Origin: Proteus alimentorum | Lineage (GTDB): Bacteria; Pseudomonadota; Gammaproteobacteria; Enterobacterales; Enterobacteriaceae | NCBI RefSeq assembly: GCF_002607735.1 | Contig: NZ_NBVR01000026.1 | Coordinates: 186,001 to 250,000 of the forward strand | DNA length: 64,000 bases | Reading direction: 5' to 3' | Shown here: positions 13,145-23,535 of the stretch, piece by piece | How the letters are laid out: every line of letters starts with the position of its first letter | Position numbering within the stretch: position 1 is the first letter of the stretch | Program-made: the position numbers and the translations under genes | Notes under the pieces: generated by a model | Databases searched by the model: none | Told to the model about the DNA's origin: nothing | The model's input: only the letters and a program-made list of their open reading frames with translations

Positions 13145-13444
13145 ATGTATACCAATGTCAATGTTAAAATCATCTGGTTAACTTGCATTGAAGGAGGAAG
13201 ACAATCACCACCTCCTTTAACTGGTTTTTATTATCCAACCACTCAACTACCTCATGAACCAAATAGCTGGAGCCTTGCGATTGAAATTATTCACACACAG
13301 CAAGAGCCTGAACATTGGATAAGTGAGGGCTATATGCAGTTTTTAGTTGAACATGCTCCTCATCACTTATTAGAAGAATTAGAAAAAATTGAAATTTATG
13401 AAGGTTCTAAAAAAGTCGCAGATGTTTTTATTCAATGTCAATAA
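13145..13444 (+). CDS. Small EF-Tu-domain-like beta-barrel protein
   Basis: A 99-residue hypothetical protein. ATG 13145 follows GGAAAATAAT; a TTG start at 13133 is less likely. The sequence VKIIWLTCIEGGRQSPPP, then TGFYYP, and near the end a 'KIEIYEGSKKVADV' strand recall the small proteins built like the third domain of elongation factor Tu (pattern L-x-x-EGGR-x-x-P-x-x-SGY). No GTPase part is present. Function unknown. It lies between the yoaE terminator and the dcuC terminator, so it is probably transcribed alone. Confidence 0.65.
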   Translation: MYTNVNVKIIWLTCIEGGRQSPPPLTGFYYPTTQLPHEPNSWSLAIEIIHTQQEPEHWISEGYMQFLVEHAPHHLLEELEKIEIYEGSKKVADVFIQCQ

Positions 13445-13469
13445 TCACTTTCTATACGCTTTTTAAGCA

Positions 13470-13504
13470 AATAAAAAAACGGGCTTTGTTTTAACACAAA
13501 GCCC
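13470..13504 (-). terminator. Terminator after dcuC
   Basis: Nine-base perfect stem (13481-13489 with 13496-13504, GGGCTTTGT on the plus strand). A seven-A run at 13473-13479 gives the U-tract on the minus-strand RNA. Confidence 0.82.
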
Positions 13505-13554
13505 ACCAATAAAATTTAAAACAATAATTTTAGATTAATTCAATACGATAAAAA

Positions 13555-14916
13555 TTAACCTAAAGTACTTGGTACAAGAATTTCTGTAGCAACAATCACA
13601 ATAACAAGACCGACTAACACAGGTACAGAAACACGTTTCATCACTTCAAATGGTGAAATTTTTGCCATACCTGACACCGCAACCACAACACCAGAAACTG
13701 GCGATAAGGTACGGCCTAAGTTTGAAGCTTGTAACATTGGAATAGTTAAATAAGCTGGGTTAACACCCATATTGCTTGCTAAACGAGGAATTAATTCAAC
13801 GAATGCATAGAATGGTGCGTTACCAGAGCCTGTGGTCATTGCCGCTAACATGGTAATTAATACTAGGGCAATCATCATTACAATCGCACCCGAACCTAAT
13901 GACTGAGCACCTTCAATTAACGCATTGATAAAGCCAACCGTTGTTAAACCTTGAGCAAATACCCCGGCTGCAACTAATAACATCACAACTTGAGCAAATG
14001 CATCTGCCATACCACGGTAAGCAACTTCTAAACCTTCAAAAACTTGTTTTGCGCTAAAGCTACGAATAAATTCGATAACAGCCGCTAAAATCATGCAGAT
14101 AATAATAATGGCAACAATATGAAGTTCTGGTAACCATTTACCATCAAACACGAGAACACCGATAATTGGCGTGAAAGGCAAAATCGCATAGAAACTTGGT
14201 GCGTGAGTTTTGATCTCATTTACATCTAACATTTCTGTTTCGATATGCTCTTTACGGTCAAGATAACGCTGCCAGAAGAAGTGAGCGATACACATACCAA
14301 TAATTGCAGCAATAGAGATAGGCAATGTGGTTTTAAATGCAAAATCGATCAATGGCATTTGAGACGCTTCAGCAGCTAAAATAACATCACCTGATGTTGG
14401 CGCTAAAATAATAGAAGCTGGAGACGCACAGATTGCAGCGGCTGCGCCGCGGCTAATTCCCATATTCACCATAACAGGGAACAGCGTTGCCATTAATAAC
14501 ACACCTAAACCTGTTGCTGATGAAACAGCCAGTGACATCAGGCATGCAACAATATAAGCCGCGACCATCAGCAGATAAGGTGAGTTAATCATTTTCAGTG
14601 GGCGTGATGCTAATTTAACCACAACATCATTAGCACCGATATGTGTCATATAAGAAGCAAAACCACAAAGTATCATGATCATCATGCCTAAATCGCCACC
14701 ACGGCTCATTAGTAGATTTTTCACATACTCAACAATATCGATTAAACCATAACCTGTCGCCGTTGCGCTTGCAGGTAAAACAGCCCTTCCCATAATAACG
14801 CTGATGATCAGTAATAACAGACCACCTGTCATTAATACACCCGTTGGAGAATAGCCTTTTACAATATAACGTCCAACACCTACAGCAACGAAGGCGCCGA
14901 TAAGAATCTCAATCAT
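13555..14916 (-). CDS. dcuC: Anaerobic C4-dicarboxylate transporter DcuC
   Basis: A 453-residue carrier very similar to E. coli DcuC (461 residues), which exports succinate during anaerobic growth. Shared stretches include DIVEYVKNLLMSRGGDLGMM, THIGANDVVVKLASRPL, AVSSATGLGVLLMATLFPVM, ASPASIILAPTSGDVILAAE, TTGSGNAPFYAFVE and the signature LQASNLGRTLSPVSGVVVAV. About twelve membrane segments are expected. An FNR-like site lies 114-127 bases upstream of the start. A paralogue occurs at 52837-54204. Confidence 0.94.
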   Translation of the reverse strand: MIEILIGAFVAVGVGRYIVKGYSPTGVLMTGGLLLLIISVIMGRAVLPASATATGYGLIDIVEYVKNLLMSRGGDLGMMIMILCGFASYMTHIGANDVVVKLASRPLKMINSPYLLMVAAYIVACLMSLAVSSATGLGVLLMATLFPVMVNMGISRGAAAAICASPASIILAPTSGDVILAAEASQMPLIDFAFKTTLPISIAAIIGMCIAHFFWQRYLDRKEHIETEMLDVNEIKTHAPSFYAILPFTPIIGVLVFDGKWLPELHIVAIIIICMILAAVIEFIRSFSAKQVFEGLEVAYRGMADAFAQVVMLLVAAGVFAQGLTTVGFINALIEGAQSLGSGAIVMMIALVLITMLAAMTTGSGNAPFYAFVELIPRLASNMGVNPAYLTIPMLQASNLGRTLSPVSGVVVAVSGMAKISPFEVMKRVSVPVLVGLVIVIVATEILVPSTLG

Positions 14917-15029
14917 TTATTTATCCTGTCTATAAAGTAGTCATTTATAAAATGAAGTTTTTTATTTTTATCATCATTTTTGCGTTTAGTGCGATTGACA
15001 CACTCTGCCCAAAGGCAACGTTGCAGTGT

Positions 15030-15043
15030 ATGACATATATCAA
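15030..15043. promoter_or_regulatory. FNR-like site upstream of dcuC
   Basis: On the minus strand the site reads TTGATATATGTCAT: one perfect half (TTGAT) and a second half matching ATCAA at three of five positions, with the correct four-base spacer. dcuC of E. coli is FNR-activated, so this is a plausible but imperfect site. Confidence 0.45.
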
Positions 15044-15126
15044 AAAAAACGACTATTTTTTTACATATATATAGCACGAATGCTTACTTTTCATTCAAAA
15101 CATAAATTAAATGATAGATATAAAGC

Positions 15127-15161
15127 AAAAAGCACACAATTATCAAAATAGTGTGCTTTTA
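15127..15161 (-). terminator. Terminator after asmA
   Basis: Ten-base perfect stem AAAAGCACAC / GTGTGCTTTT (15128-15137, 15151-15160), 13-base loop, 33 bases beyond the asmA stop. Confidence 0.65.
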
Positions 15162-15193
15162 TTAAGAATGTGATGAAGTTAAAAATCGTGAAA

Positions 15194-17131
15194 TTAGATT
15201 TTCTTCAATAACTGATTAAGTGCTTTTACTTCGGGGCTTTCAGCATCTTGTTTATTTAACCAATTATCGATAGCTTGCTTGGCTTTTTGCTGTAATTGAT
15301 CACGCAATAATTTTTCAATATTCAATTCATATTGAATAGCATTCCAATCCCCATAAAGCCTTAATGGAATTTCAATTTTAGCCAATTGACGGATAAATTC
15401 ATTTTCTTTACCCCAACCTTTTTTGATATTAACGAGTAACATCACATCAAGATCATGGCGCTGAAGATCCACTTTGCCCTGCCCTTTAATTTGATAAGCC
15501 TCTGCTTGAGCATCAAGTGAATTAATGGTTACTTTCCCTTTTGGCGCTAACTTAAATTGAGCAATCACATTATCTGCTTGGGTATAACTTTCAATATCTT
15601 CAGGGTAAATCACTTTATCTGTCGCTTGCGCGACGGATTGCTGAATAACCTGTGGTACATTTAATCCCTGCATTTTAAATTGGCTAACAGAGGTATTAAG
15701 CGTGCCTTGCCAATAATGATAAAAAGCTTTTCGGTTATATCCCGCTCCTTCTAAATTCCCTTTTGCTGAAATTAATCCACTGAAGTTTTCAGGTTGATTA
15801 AAGACACGCAATAGTGGCTGTAATGGAATATTATTCATTGTGATGTCCATGCTGATATGCGCTGGCACAATGCTTGTAGAGATAACCGTTGGTAGTGAAA
15901 AATCACCTTGAAGGACTTGTCCTGTTAAGGTTTGAATATTCAGCGAATTAGGATTATTTAAAGCATCAAGTTTAAAATTATTGATCTCTAAATTTTTATA
16001 AAGAAGCTTATTCAGGGCTAATTTCAATGTAAATTCAATATTACTCCAATGTGTTAAATCATATTCTTTACTTTCAACAGTGACTGAAGTAATAACGGGT
16101 TTTGCCATAATGGTGGCATTTGGTGCGGGTGCCGCATGCGCTGTACTAAATAATGAAAATGCAGGAGGTATATGATTATCCGTCATTGGCGCTAATAATG
16201 CATTTTCTGATACATTAGCCGTTGCTAATTCTGGCAATAATGTATTTAAATTTAGCACATTACCTTTTAAATCAACTTGATAGCGAGTAGTATCCGCAAA
16301 TTCCGCACTGATATTGCCTTGCAATTGGCTATCATTAGCCGTGAGATTTAAGTTATCAAGTGAAATTGTTCTCACACCCTCATTTCGGATCGTAAAATCT
16401 GAAGTTAAACTTCCTGCAATTCCATTTTCAGGGATCCCGACACCTGATAAAGCGTAATCTAACTGTGTAATATTACCTGTAACTTGGTAAGGATAGCGGT
16501 TCATGTCCGCGTCAGCGGCAACATTTAGCGTGATCTCGCGACGGTCACGATTCACTTTCGTACTCATCTCAAGACTAACTTGTTTTTTCTCGTCTGTTTT
16601 CAACGATAAATTAATATCACGTAAATTAAGTTGCTCACCGTCTTTCATTTGCCAAATAATTAAGCTATCTGAAATCCTTACTTTAGCGATATTCAACTGC
16701 CAATTATTGGCTCTAGGTTCGATAACAGGGTGAGAAATATCTCGAGGAGTAGAAGGTGGTGATATTTTAGGAATAGCCTTACTTTCAGGTGTTTGGCGAA
16801 CTACAGCACCTTTAAGCATGACTTCTTTTACTTCAAGTTGATGAGAAAGTAGCGGTAATAACTCAACATCAAGACGCATATTATCGGCTGTAATTAAAGG
16901 CATTTCAGCACCAGGGGCTGTCAATGACATTTTACCACTGATAATGCTTAACTTTGGCCACACATGCCAACGCATATCATCTTGTAATGTGAGTTTATAA
17001 CCGCTTTGTTTTTCAACCCTATCAATAAGATATCCACGGAAATCATTCGGGTTAATGAGTAAAACTAACGCTGTTAAGCCTGCCAAAATAACCACAAGCA
17101 AAATAGCCAGTGTTGTCAAAAACCTTTTCAT
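15194..17131 (-). CDS. asmA: AsmA family outer-membrane biogenesis protein
   Basis: A 645-residue protein, slightly longer than E. coli AsmA (617). One N-terminal membrane segment (about 5-27) anchors a large periplasmic part rich in beta strands, in line with the AsmA-like bridge proteins thought to move phospholipid between membranes. Recognisable blocks are LVLLINPNDFRGYL, MRWHVWPKLSIISGKMSL and DNMRLDVELLPLLSHQLEVK. A Ser/Pro/Ala-rich insert near 320-340 is probably a linker. It follows dcd by 46 bases in the mrp-udk-dcd-asmA order of E. coli. Confidence 0.93.
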   Translation of the reverse strand: MKRFLTTLAILLVVILAGLTALVLLINPNDFRGYLIDRVEKQSGYKLTLQDDMRWHVWPKLSIISGKMSLTAPGAEMPLITADNMRLDVELLPLLSHQLEVKEVMLKGAVVRQTPESKAIPKISPPSTPRDISHPVIEPRANNWQLNIAKVRISDSLIIWQMKDGEQLNLRDINLSLKTDEKKQVSLEMSTKVNRDRREITLNVAADADMNRYPYQVTGNITQLDYALSGVGIPENGIAGSLTSDFTIRNEGVRTISLDNLNLTANDSQLQGNISAEFADTTRYQVDLKGNVLNLNTLLPELATANVSENALLAPMTDNHIPPAFSLFSTAHAAPAPNATIMAKPVITSVTVESKEYDLTHWSNIEFTLKLALNKLLYKNLEINNFKLDALNNPNSLNIQTLTGQVLQGDFSLPTVISTSIVPAHISMDITMNNIPLQPLLRVFNQPENFSGLISAKGNLEGAGYNRKAFYHYWQGTLNTSVSQFKMQGLNVPQVIQQSVAQATDKVIYPEDIESYTQADNVIAQFKLAPKGKVTINSLDAQAEAYQIKGQGKVDLQRHDLDVMLLVNIKKGWGKENEFIRQLAKIEIPLRLYGDWNAIQYELNIEKLLRDQLQQKAKQAIDNWLNKQDAESPEVKALNQLLKKI

Positions 17132-17177
17132 ATAATTACCCGCTTAGTGAACATGATAATGATGATTATAAAGATAG

Positions 17178-17759
17178 TTAATCTTCACTAATCCGACTAC
17201 CAACTGCACCTTGTTGATTTTTATATTTTGCATCTTGACGACGATTATAAGGCCTATCAGCAGAACCCGACATAGGTTCAAAGCTTAATGCACCAATAAC
17301 CATACCCGGTCTTAATGCAAGAGGAAGTTTACCTGAATTAAAAAATTCTAATACGATTTGTCCATGCCAGCCGGGATCAATACGATGAGCTGTGACATGC
17401 ACCATTAAACCTAAACGGGCTAATGATGAGCGTCCATCTAACCATCCAACAACATTATCAGGCAAAGTGACTGACTCAAGTGTTACAGCTAACGCCAATT
17501 CACCAGGATGTAAGAAAAATGCCTCACCTTCTGGTAAAACAATTTCATCACTCATTACACGCTCTAGCGCAGCGTTCACTTCAGCCTTAGGGCCACTCAA
17601 ATCAATATAAGCTGCAGTGTGGCCTTGGAAAACACGAAATTGATTTCCTAAGCAAACATCTGCTGTTGCGCCGTTAATTCGCTCGACGGGCGGGCGGGGT
17701 TCAATGACTAATTTACCTTCATCCAGCCACTGAATAATATCACGGTCGCATAATCGCAT
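17178..17759 (-). CDS. dcd: dCTP deaminase
   Basis: A 193-residue trimeric enzyme that deaminates dCTP to dUTP for dTMP synthesis. It has the same length as E. coli Dcd. Motifs are [21 protein letters not shown], the substrate loop [17 protein letters not shown] with conserved Arg and Ser, the catalytic Glu in [11 protein letters not shown], and [20 protein letters not shown] stretch precedes the start. It probably shares a transcript with udk upstream (67-base gap) and asmA downstream. Confidence 0.97.
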   Translation of the reverse strand: MRLCDRDIIQWLDEGKLVIEPRPPVERINGATADVCLGNQFRVFQGHTAAYIDLSGPKAEVNAALERVMSDEIVLPEGEAFFLHPGELALAVTLESVTLPDNVVGWLDGRSSLARLGLMVHVTAHRIDPGWHGQIVLEFFNSGKLPLALRPGMVIGALSFEPMSGSADRPYNRRQDAKYKNQQGAVGSRISED

Positions 17760-17826
17760 TTTATTTCCTTCTTCAAATTAAACAGGCAGTTTCATCATGC
17801 ATGAAAGCTGCCCATAAATGAACCTA

Positions 17827-18468
17827 TTATTCGCAGAACTGCCCAATTTTTGCTTTCAGAATATCAATCGCAACGCGATTTTTACCCCCTCTAGGGACAA
17901 TAATATCGGCATATTGTTTAGAAGGTTCAATAAATTGGAAGAACATAGGACGAACGGTTTTATTATATTGTTCAATGACTGAGTCTAAGCTACGTCCACG
18001 TTCATTCACATCACGTTTAATTCTGCGCATTAAACAAATATCTAATGGCGTATCAACAAAGATAGAAAAATCCATCTCTTCACGTAGGCGTTTATCTGTT
18101 AATAACAAGATACCTTCAATGATAATAACTTTTTTAGGTTGAAAATGAATGGATTCTGTTTTGCGTGTGTGAGCAACGTAGTCGTACTGAGGGAGTTCAA
18201 TGGCATTTCCTGCTTTTAGTTCACACAAATGCTGGTATAAAAGTGCGTGATCCATCGAATTAGGGTGGTCATAATTGACCTTATATCGTTCTTCCATCGT
18301 CAAATCACTTTGGTCACGATAATAACAATCTTCTGGTATCACACCGATATTATGATCACCTACTTGCGCTCTTAATTCGCGGTAAAGTGTACTTGCAATA
18401 AGACTTTTACCCGAAGCAGAGGCTCCAGCGATACCTACAATTGTGCACTGATGTGCTGTGTCAGCCAT
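17827..18468 (-). CDS. udk: Uridine/cytidine kinase
   Basis: A 213-residue P-loop kinase of pyrimidine salvage, phosphorylating uridine and cytidine. The Walker A motif is [11 protein letters not shown]; the nucleoside site is in [12 protein letters not shown] and [21 protein letters not shown] is the Walker-B-like strand and [14 protein letters not shown] the lid. ATG 18468 gives exactly the E. coli length; an alternative start two codons upstream is possible. Followed by dcd. Confidence 0.96.
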   Translation of the reverse strand: MADTAHQCTIVGIAGASASGKSLIASTLYRELRAQVGDHNIGVIPEDCYYRDQSDLTMEERYKVNYDHPNSMDHALLYQHLCELKAGNAIELPQYDYVAHTRKTESIHFQPKKVIIIEGILLLTDKRLREEMDFSIFVDTPLDICLMRRIKRDVNERGRSLDSVIEQYNKTVRPMFFQFIEPSKQYADIIVPRGGKNRVAIDILKAKIGQFCE

Positions 18469-18619
18469 AATCAAAAACCTGGTTTGAAATAAAAAGAGGG
18501 ATAACGTAATAATATGTAAATATTACGCTAGCGCAGATTATAGTTTTGAAATCACTCTGGTTCCAGCGTAAAACCAGAAATCTATTTGTTTTTTATCAAA
18601 AACAGCCGGAAATCGCCTG

Positions 18620-18651
18620 TAAAAAATGGAAAGCCAAGTGGCTCTCCATTT
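18620..18651 (-). terminator. Probable terminator after mrp
   Basis: Imperfect 12-base stem (18624-18635 with 18640-18651, one mismatch), A-run 18621-18626 giving the U-tract on the minus strand. Confidence 0.55.
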
Positions 18652-18688
18652 AAATCAGCAAATAATTCAACGTATTATTTTACTGTAA

Positions 18689-19801
18689 TTACACTGCGCG
18701 GAAAGAAATTTCCGTTGGGATTGCATCACCATCCCAATACATTTGAGCAGATACTGTTGATGCGATTTCGCGATAAATATCAGCAAACTCGCCTTCAGGA
18801 TCACGCATCACTGTTGGTTGCCCGCGGTCTAAGTCTTCACGTAAAGAGATATGAAGAGGAACTTGACCTAATAATTGGCAATGATACTTCTCTGCCAATT
18901 TCGCCGCCCCCCCCGTACCAAAGATAGGTTCAAGGTGACCACAGTTACTACAAATATGTGCGCTCATGTTTTCAATAATGCCTAATACAGGCACATTGAC
19001 TTTCTTAAACATGACGATCCCTTTCATTGCATCCACCAGCGCAATATCTTGTGGTGTTGTTACCACAACCGCAGCGGTTACAGGGATATTTTGAGATAAG
19101 GTTAATTGGATATCACCTGTTCCCGGTGGCATATCGATAACCAGATAATCCAAGTCAGGCCACAGCGTATCTTGGAGCATTTGCATTAATGCTTTGCTCG
19201 CCATAGGACCACGCCATACCATGGCATTATCATCTGTGACTAAATAACCGATAGAGTTAGACGCTAAACCATAAGCCATAATTGGCGCCATATGTTGTCC
19301 ATCAGGAGACGTTGGACGCTCCATTGTGGTACCCAACATATTCGGAATAGACGGCCCATAAATATCAGCATCAAGAATACCTACTTTAGCGCCTTCTTGT
19401 GCGAGCGCTAATGCAAGGTTAACTGCGGTACTTGATTTACCAACGCCACCTTTACCAGAGCTCACAGCAAGAATATTACGCACACCATTAACGCCTGGCA
19501 GATCATTTGCACGGCGTAAGGTTGAAATATTGTGCTTGAGTTTCCATTCAATGGCTTTTGCACCAGTGATGTTGCGAAGTTCAGCTGTTTTTTCTTCGAT
19601 TAGCACTTGGAAAGGTTTTTTCCAAACAAACGGCATCACTAACTCGATATGAAGAACATCATCAATCATCGCACATTGATGTAATGCTTTTAGAGAAAGC
19701 AGATTACGTTTCAATGTCGGGTGTTCAAAAGTAGACAAGACACCTGAAACTTTTTCGTTCAGAATCTCAGGGGTGGTCTGCTCGGGGGATTTATCACTCA
19801 T
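18689..19801 (-). CDS. mrp: Iron-sulfur cluster carrier ATPase Mrp/ApbC
   Basis: A 370-residue ParA-like ATPase that carries and transfers [4Fe-4S] clusters. It has an N-terminal MIP18-like domain (about 1-95), the deviant Walker A SSGKGGVGKSSTAVNLA, GILDADIYGPSIP, DMPPGTGDIQLTL, and the cluster-binding CSNCGH pair near residue 285. ATG 19801 is chosen over a start seven codons upstream because GAGGAG sits six bases before it. It diverges from metG, as in E. coli. Confidence 0.95.
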   Translation of the reverse strand: MSDKSPEQTTPEILNEKVSGVLSTFEHPTLKRNLLSLKALHQCAMIDDVLHIELVMPFVWKKPFQVLIEEKTAELRNITGAKAIEWKLKHNISTLRRANDLPGVNGVRNILAVSSGKGGVGKSSTAVNLALALAQEGAKVGILDADIYGPSIPNMLGTTMERPTSPDGQHMAPIMAYGLASNSIGYLVTDDNAMVWRGPMASKALMQMLQDTLWPDLDYLVIDMPPGTGDIQLTLSQNIPVTAAVVVTTPQDIALVDAMKGIVMFKKVNVPVLGIIENMSAHICSNCGHLEPIFGTGGAAKLAEKYHCQLLGQVPLHISLREDLDRGQPTVMRDPEGEFADIYREIASTVSAQMYWDGDAIPTEISFRAV

Positions 19802-20005
19802 CCCGGCTCCTCTCGTTTTCATTATTTATTAAATATATGAGTGCATCTATCATATCAGATAGTAGATGACTACGATAATGCCTTACCTCAATTTGCCAAC
19901 TGAAATTTCTCTTGCAAAAACTCGATTATTGCCCTAGCGACATCATGACGGATCGGTTAACATCAAAGTCCCTTTTATTAATTTTATGGAAGTAAGATCC
20001 TTACT

Positions 20006-22033
20006 ATGTCTCACGTCGCGAATAAATTATTGGTAACCTGCGCGTTACCTTATGCTAACGGTTCAATTCATCTCGGTCATATCCTTGAGCACATTCAGGC
20101 AGATATCTGGGTCCGTTATCAACGAATGCGCGGCAAAGAAGTTCATTTCATCTGTGCTGACGATGCCCACGGCACGCCAATTATGCTCAAGGCACAACAA
20201 CTAGGTATTACACCAGAAGCCATGATTGAAGAAATGAGCAAAGAGCATCAGCAGGATTTTGCTGGCTTCAATATCAGTTATGACAATTATCACTCTACAC
20301 ACAGTGAAGAGAGTCGCCAATTATCGACTAAAATTTATCTTGCACTGAAAAAAAATGGCCATATCAAAAGCAAAACCATTTCTCAGCTTTATGATGAAGA
20401 AAAAGGCATGTTTTTGCCTGATCGCTTTGTAAAAGGCACTTGCCCTAAATGTAAAGCGCAAGACCAATATGGTGATAACTGTGAAGTTTGTGGTTCAACT
20501 TACAGCCCAACAGAATTAATTAATCCACGCTCTGTTGTATCAGGCTCAACACCTGTTATGCGTGAAACTGAACACTATTTCTTCGACTTACCGGCATTTA
20601 GCAACATGTTACAAGCGTGGATCCGCTCTGGCGCGCTGCAAGAACAAGTTGCAAATAAAATGCAAGAGTGGTTTGACAGCGGTTTACAACAGTGGGATAT
20701 CACTCGTGACGCACCTTATTTTGGGTTTGAAATCCCTGATGCGCCGGGTAAATATTTCTATGTATGGCTAGATGCGCCTATTGGCTACATGAGTTCATTC
20801 TTAAACTTATGTGAAAAACGTGGCGATTTAAGTTTCGACGAGTTTTGGAATAAAGACAGCAAAGCTGACCTTTATCACTTTATTGGTAAAGATATCGTCT
20901 ATTTCCACAGCTTATTCTGGCCAGCCATGTTAGAAGGCAGCGAATATCGCAAACCAACAAACCTGTTTGTTCACGGTTATGTCACTGTAAATGGCGCGAA
21001 GATGTCAAAATCTCGTGGCACCTTTATTACAGCGCGCGCTTATCTTGATCATTTTGATGCAGATTGCCTGCGTTACTACTATGCAGCAAAACTTTCATCA
21101 CGCATTGACGATATTGACCTAAACTTAGAAGACTTTGTTCAACGCGTAAATAGCGATATTGTGAATAAAGTCGTTAACCTTGCCTCACGTACAGCCGGCT
21201 TTATCAGCAAGCGTTTCGATGGCAAACTAGCGAATACTTTAGATGATGCTAAGCTTTATCAACACTTTGTTGATATGAAAGAAACTATCGCACAATCATT
21301 TGAAAATCGTGAGTTTGGTAAAGCGGTTCGTGAAATCATGGCATTAGCGGATGAAGCCAACCGCTATATTGATGAAAAAGCGCCATGGGTTGTAGCAAAA
21401 CAAGAAGGTCAAGATGCACAGCTACAATCCATCTGTACTATGGGTATTAACTTATTCCGCGTACTGATGACTTATCTAAAACCCGTATTACCTTCATTAA
21501 CAGAGCGGTCAGAAGCCTTTTTACAAACCCAATTAACATGGGATGCACTTGAACAACCGCTGTTAGGCCAAGAAATCACTAAATTTAAAGCATTGTTTAA
21601 CCGCATTGAAATGGATAAAGCAAATGCAATGGTTGAAGCCTCTAAAAGCACCATTGCACCAGTGAAAGAAGTGACAGGCCCATTAGCGGATGATCCCATT
21701 CAAGAAACCATCAAATTTGATGATTTTGCGAAAATCGATATGCGTATCGCCGAAATTAAACAAGCTGATTTTGTGGAAGGATCAGACAAGTTACTGAAAC
21801 TCATTTTGGACTTAGGCGGTGAAACTCGCCAAGTATTTTCTGGTATTCGTACTGCATACCCTGATCCGAAAGTATTAGAAGGCCGCTTAACGGTAATGGT
21901 GGCAAACTTAGCACCTCGTAAAATGCGTTTTGGTATTTCAGAAGGCATGGTAATGGCAGCAGGACCTGGCGATAAAGATATTTTCTTACTTAGCCCAGAT
22001 ACTGGTGCAAAACCGGGTCAGCAAGTGAAATAA
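20006..22033 (+). CDS. metG: Methionyl-tRNA synthetase
   Basis: A 675-residue class I aminoacyl-tRNA synthetase. The nucleotide motifs are HLGHI (HIGH-like) near residue 22 and AKMSKSRGT near 332; the zinc knuckle is [17 protein letters not shown]. The C-terminal 110 residues form the dimerising tRNA-binding OB-fold ([20 protein letters not shown]). Length and order match E. coli MetG (677). It is probably transcribed alone, with a terminator 32 bases after the stop. Confidence 0.98.
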   Translation: MSHVANKLLVTCALPYANGSIHLGHILEHIQADIWVRYQRMRGKEVHFICADDAHGTPIMLKAQQLGITPEAMIEEMSKEHQQDFAGFNISYDNYHSTHSEESRQLSTKIYLALKKNGHIKSKTISQLYDEEKGMFLPDRFVKGTCPKCKAQDQYGDNCEVCGSTYSPTELINPRSVVSGSTPVMRETEHYFFDLPAFSNMLQAWIRSGALQEQVANKMQEWFDSGLQQWDITRDAPYFGFEIPDAPGKYFYVWLDAPIGYMSSFLNLCEKRGDLSFDEFWNKDSKADLYHFIGKDIVYFHSLFWPAMLEGSEYRKPTNLFVHGYVTVNGAKMSKSRGTFITARAYLDHFDADCLRYYYAAKLSSRIDDIDLNLEDFVQRVNSDIVNKVVNLASRTAGFISKRFDGKLANTLDDAKLYQHFVDMKETIAQSFENREFGKAVREIMALADEANRYIDEKAPWVVAKQEGQDAQLQSICTMGINLFRVLMTYLKPVLPSLTERSEAFLQTQLTWDALEQPLLGQEITKFKALFNRIEMDKANAMVEASKSTIAPVKEVTGPLADDPIQETIKFDDFAKIDMRIAEIKQADFVEGSDKLLKLILDLGGETRQVFSGIRTAYPDPKVLEGRLTVMVANLAPRKMRFGISEGMVMAAGPGDKDIFLLSPDTGAKPGQQVK

Positions 22034-22064
22034 CACCCAAATTCATTTGCCAAATAAATAAGTG

Positions 22065-22098
22065 GCGAGGTTCTATAAGAGCCTCGCTCTTTTTTTAT
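22065..22098 (+). terminator. Terminator after metG
   Basis: Nine-pair stem (GCGAGGTTC with GAGCCTCGC, one G-T pair, 22065-22073 and 22079-22087), five-base loop, then CTTTTTTT. Confidence 0.88.
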
Positions 22099-22166
22099 TG
22101 TGATCCGTAGCACACTTTCAAAATCGGTGTATGATAAATCTGTTAGTTGATTTAGGACACTTACTT

Positions 22167-22640
22167 ATGAAATCTAAACGGGCACGAGTGCAAATTACAC
22201 TCTGGCATTTTCTACGATCTTTTTTGATACTTTATCTTTGTCTTTTTGCAGGTAACCTGATTTCAGCCCTTTTGCCCTTTGCGGTTCCAGGCAGTATTGT
22301 CGGCTTACTTATCCTTTTTGGTTTACTTGCTTTCCAGCTTATTCCATTACGCTGGGTCAAACCGGGTGCCAATATTCTGTTAAAAAATATGACATTACTC
22401 TTTATTCCTATCGGGGTAGCCGTCATGAATTATTATGATTTATTAAGTCAACAACTCTTCCCGATTGTTTTAGCCTGTGTGGTCAGTACCTTTGGTGTAA
22501 TGGCATTGGTTGCTTATTGTTCTCACTACGTTCATCGTGAACGTATTATTGTTGGCGCAAAGCCAGACCAAGTTGAAGATGTTGTTATAGCAAAAGAAAA
22601 AGACGACGATAACGCGTTAAGTGAGAAGAAAAAATGTTAG
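22167..22640 (+). CDS. yohJ: CidA/LrgA-family membrane protein YohJ
   Basis: A 157-residue membrane protein, longer than E. coli YohJ (132) through a charged C-tail (VIAKEKDDDNALSEKKKC). Four membrane segments and the family block PFAVPGSIVGLLILFGLL near residue 45 are visible. CidA/LrgA proteins are described as holin-like or as partners of LrgB in export of small metabolites such as pyruvate. ATG 22167 is preferred to an upstream start by similarity. It overlaps yohK by seven bases, so the two are cotranslated. Confidence 0.87.
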   Translation: MKSKRARVQITLWHFLRSFLILYLCLFAGNLISALLPFAVPGSIVGLLILFGLLAFQLIPLRWVKPGANILLKNMTLLFIPIGVAVMNYYDLLSQQLFPIVLACVVSTFGVMALVAYCSHYVHRERIIVGAKPDQVEDVVIAKEKDDDNALSEKKKC

Positions 22641-23335
22641 TATTGATGAATATTTGGTGGTCGCTTCCTCTCACCATAATCGTTTTTTATTTATCACGTA
22701 AACTTGCTGCTCGCTATAAATTACCAATATTAAACCCGTTACTTATTGGTATTGCGGTGATTATTCCCATTCTACTAATCACACATACACCTTATGAACA
22801 CTATTTTGCGGGTAGTCGTATTTTAAATGATTTATTACAACCGGCGGTTGTCGCGCTTGCTATCCCACTTTATCAGCAACTTCACCAAATTCGCGCGCAG
22901 TGGAAATCATTAATTAGTATTTGCTTTATAGGAAGCATTGCTGCAATGGTCAGTGGTACGGCAATTGCCTTATGGGCAGGAGCAACACCAGAAATTGCTG
23001 CTTCAGTCTTACCTAAATCAGTGACAACGCCAATTGCAATGGCTGTCGCGGACTCCATAGGTGGTATTCCTGCAATCAGTGCTGCATGTGTTATTGCAGT
23101 AGGTATTTTAGGTGCCATTTTTGGTCATACTTTATTTAAGATACTGCGTATCCCTACTCACGCCTCTCGTGGTTTAGCAATGGGTACTGTATCTCACGCT
23201 GTGGGTACAGCAAGAGCAGCAGAAGTAGATTATATTGAAGGTGCTTACAGTTCATTGGCGTTAATGACCTGCGGGATTATTACTTCCCTTACAGCGCCAT
23301 TTATCTTCCCTCTTATTTTGCATCTTTATAGTTGA
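22634..23335 (+). CDS. yohK: CidB/LrgB-family membrane protein YohK
   Basis: A 233-residue polytopic membrane protein, close to E. coli YohK (231). Conserved blocks are LNDLLQPAVVALAIPLYQQL, ASVLPKSVTTPIAMAVADSI, GGIPAISAACVIAVGILGA and RGLAMGTVSHAVGTARAAE. It pairs with the overlapping yohJ. ATG 22634 has GAGAAG just upstream; an ATG four codons later would also fit. Confidence 0.9.
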   Translation: MLVLMNIWWSLPLTIIVFYLSRKLAARYKLPILNPLLIGIAVIIPILLITHTPYEHYFAGSRILNDLLQPAVVALAIPLYQQLHQIRAQWKSLISICFIGSIAAMVSGTAIALWAGATPEIAASVLPKSVTTPIAMAVADSIGGIPAISAACVIAVGILGAIFGHTLFKILRIPTHASRGLAMGTVSHAVGTARAAEVDYIEGAYSSLALMTCGIITSLTAPFIFPLILHLYS

Positions 23336-23453
23336 TACCTTTCTTACCCTCCATTCTTAAATCCTCGATTTAATTAAATTTATTTCGGGGATTTTTACTA
23401 TAAATTTGAGATACATCTCTCAATTAATGAATTTGTTGCAATTGTTTCATTGA

Positions 23454-23475
23454 AAATATGATTTTCATCACATAT
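23454..23475. promoter_or_regulatory. CRP-like site upstream of cdd
   Basis: TATGA-N6-TCACA inside AT flanks matches the CRP consensus TGTGA-N6-TCACA at nine of ten core positions. It lies about 28 bases upstream of a TATAAT at 23503-23508. cdd of E. coli is controlled by CRP and CytR, which supports the call. Confidence 0.65.
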
Positions 23476-23502
23476 AAGAATGGGTAAAGATGCCTAGAAT
23501 CT

Positions 23503-23508
23503 TATAAT
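23503..23508 (+). promoter_or_regulatory. Probable -10 element of cdd
   Basis: A consensus TATAAT 28 bases before the cdd ATG and downstream of the CRP-like site. Confidence 0.55.
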
Positions 23509-23535
23509 ACAGAAAGATTAATGGGAGACTCATGT

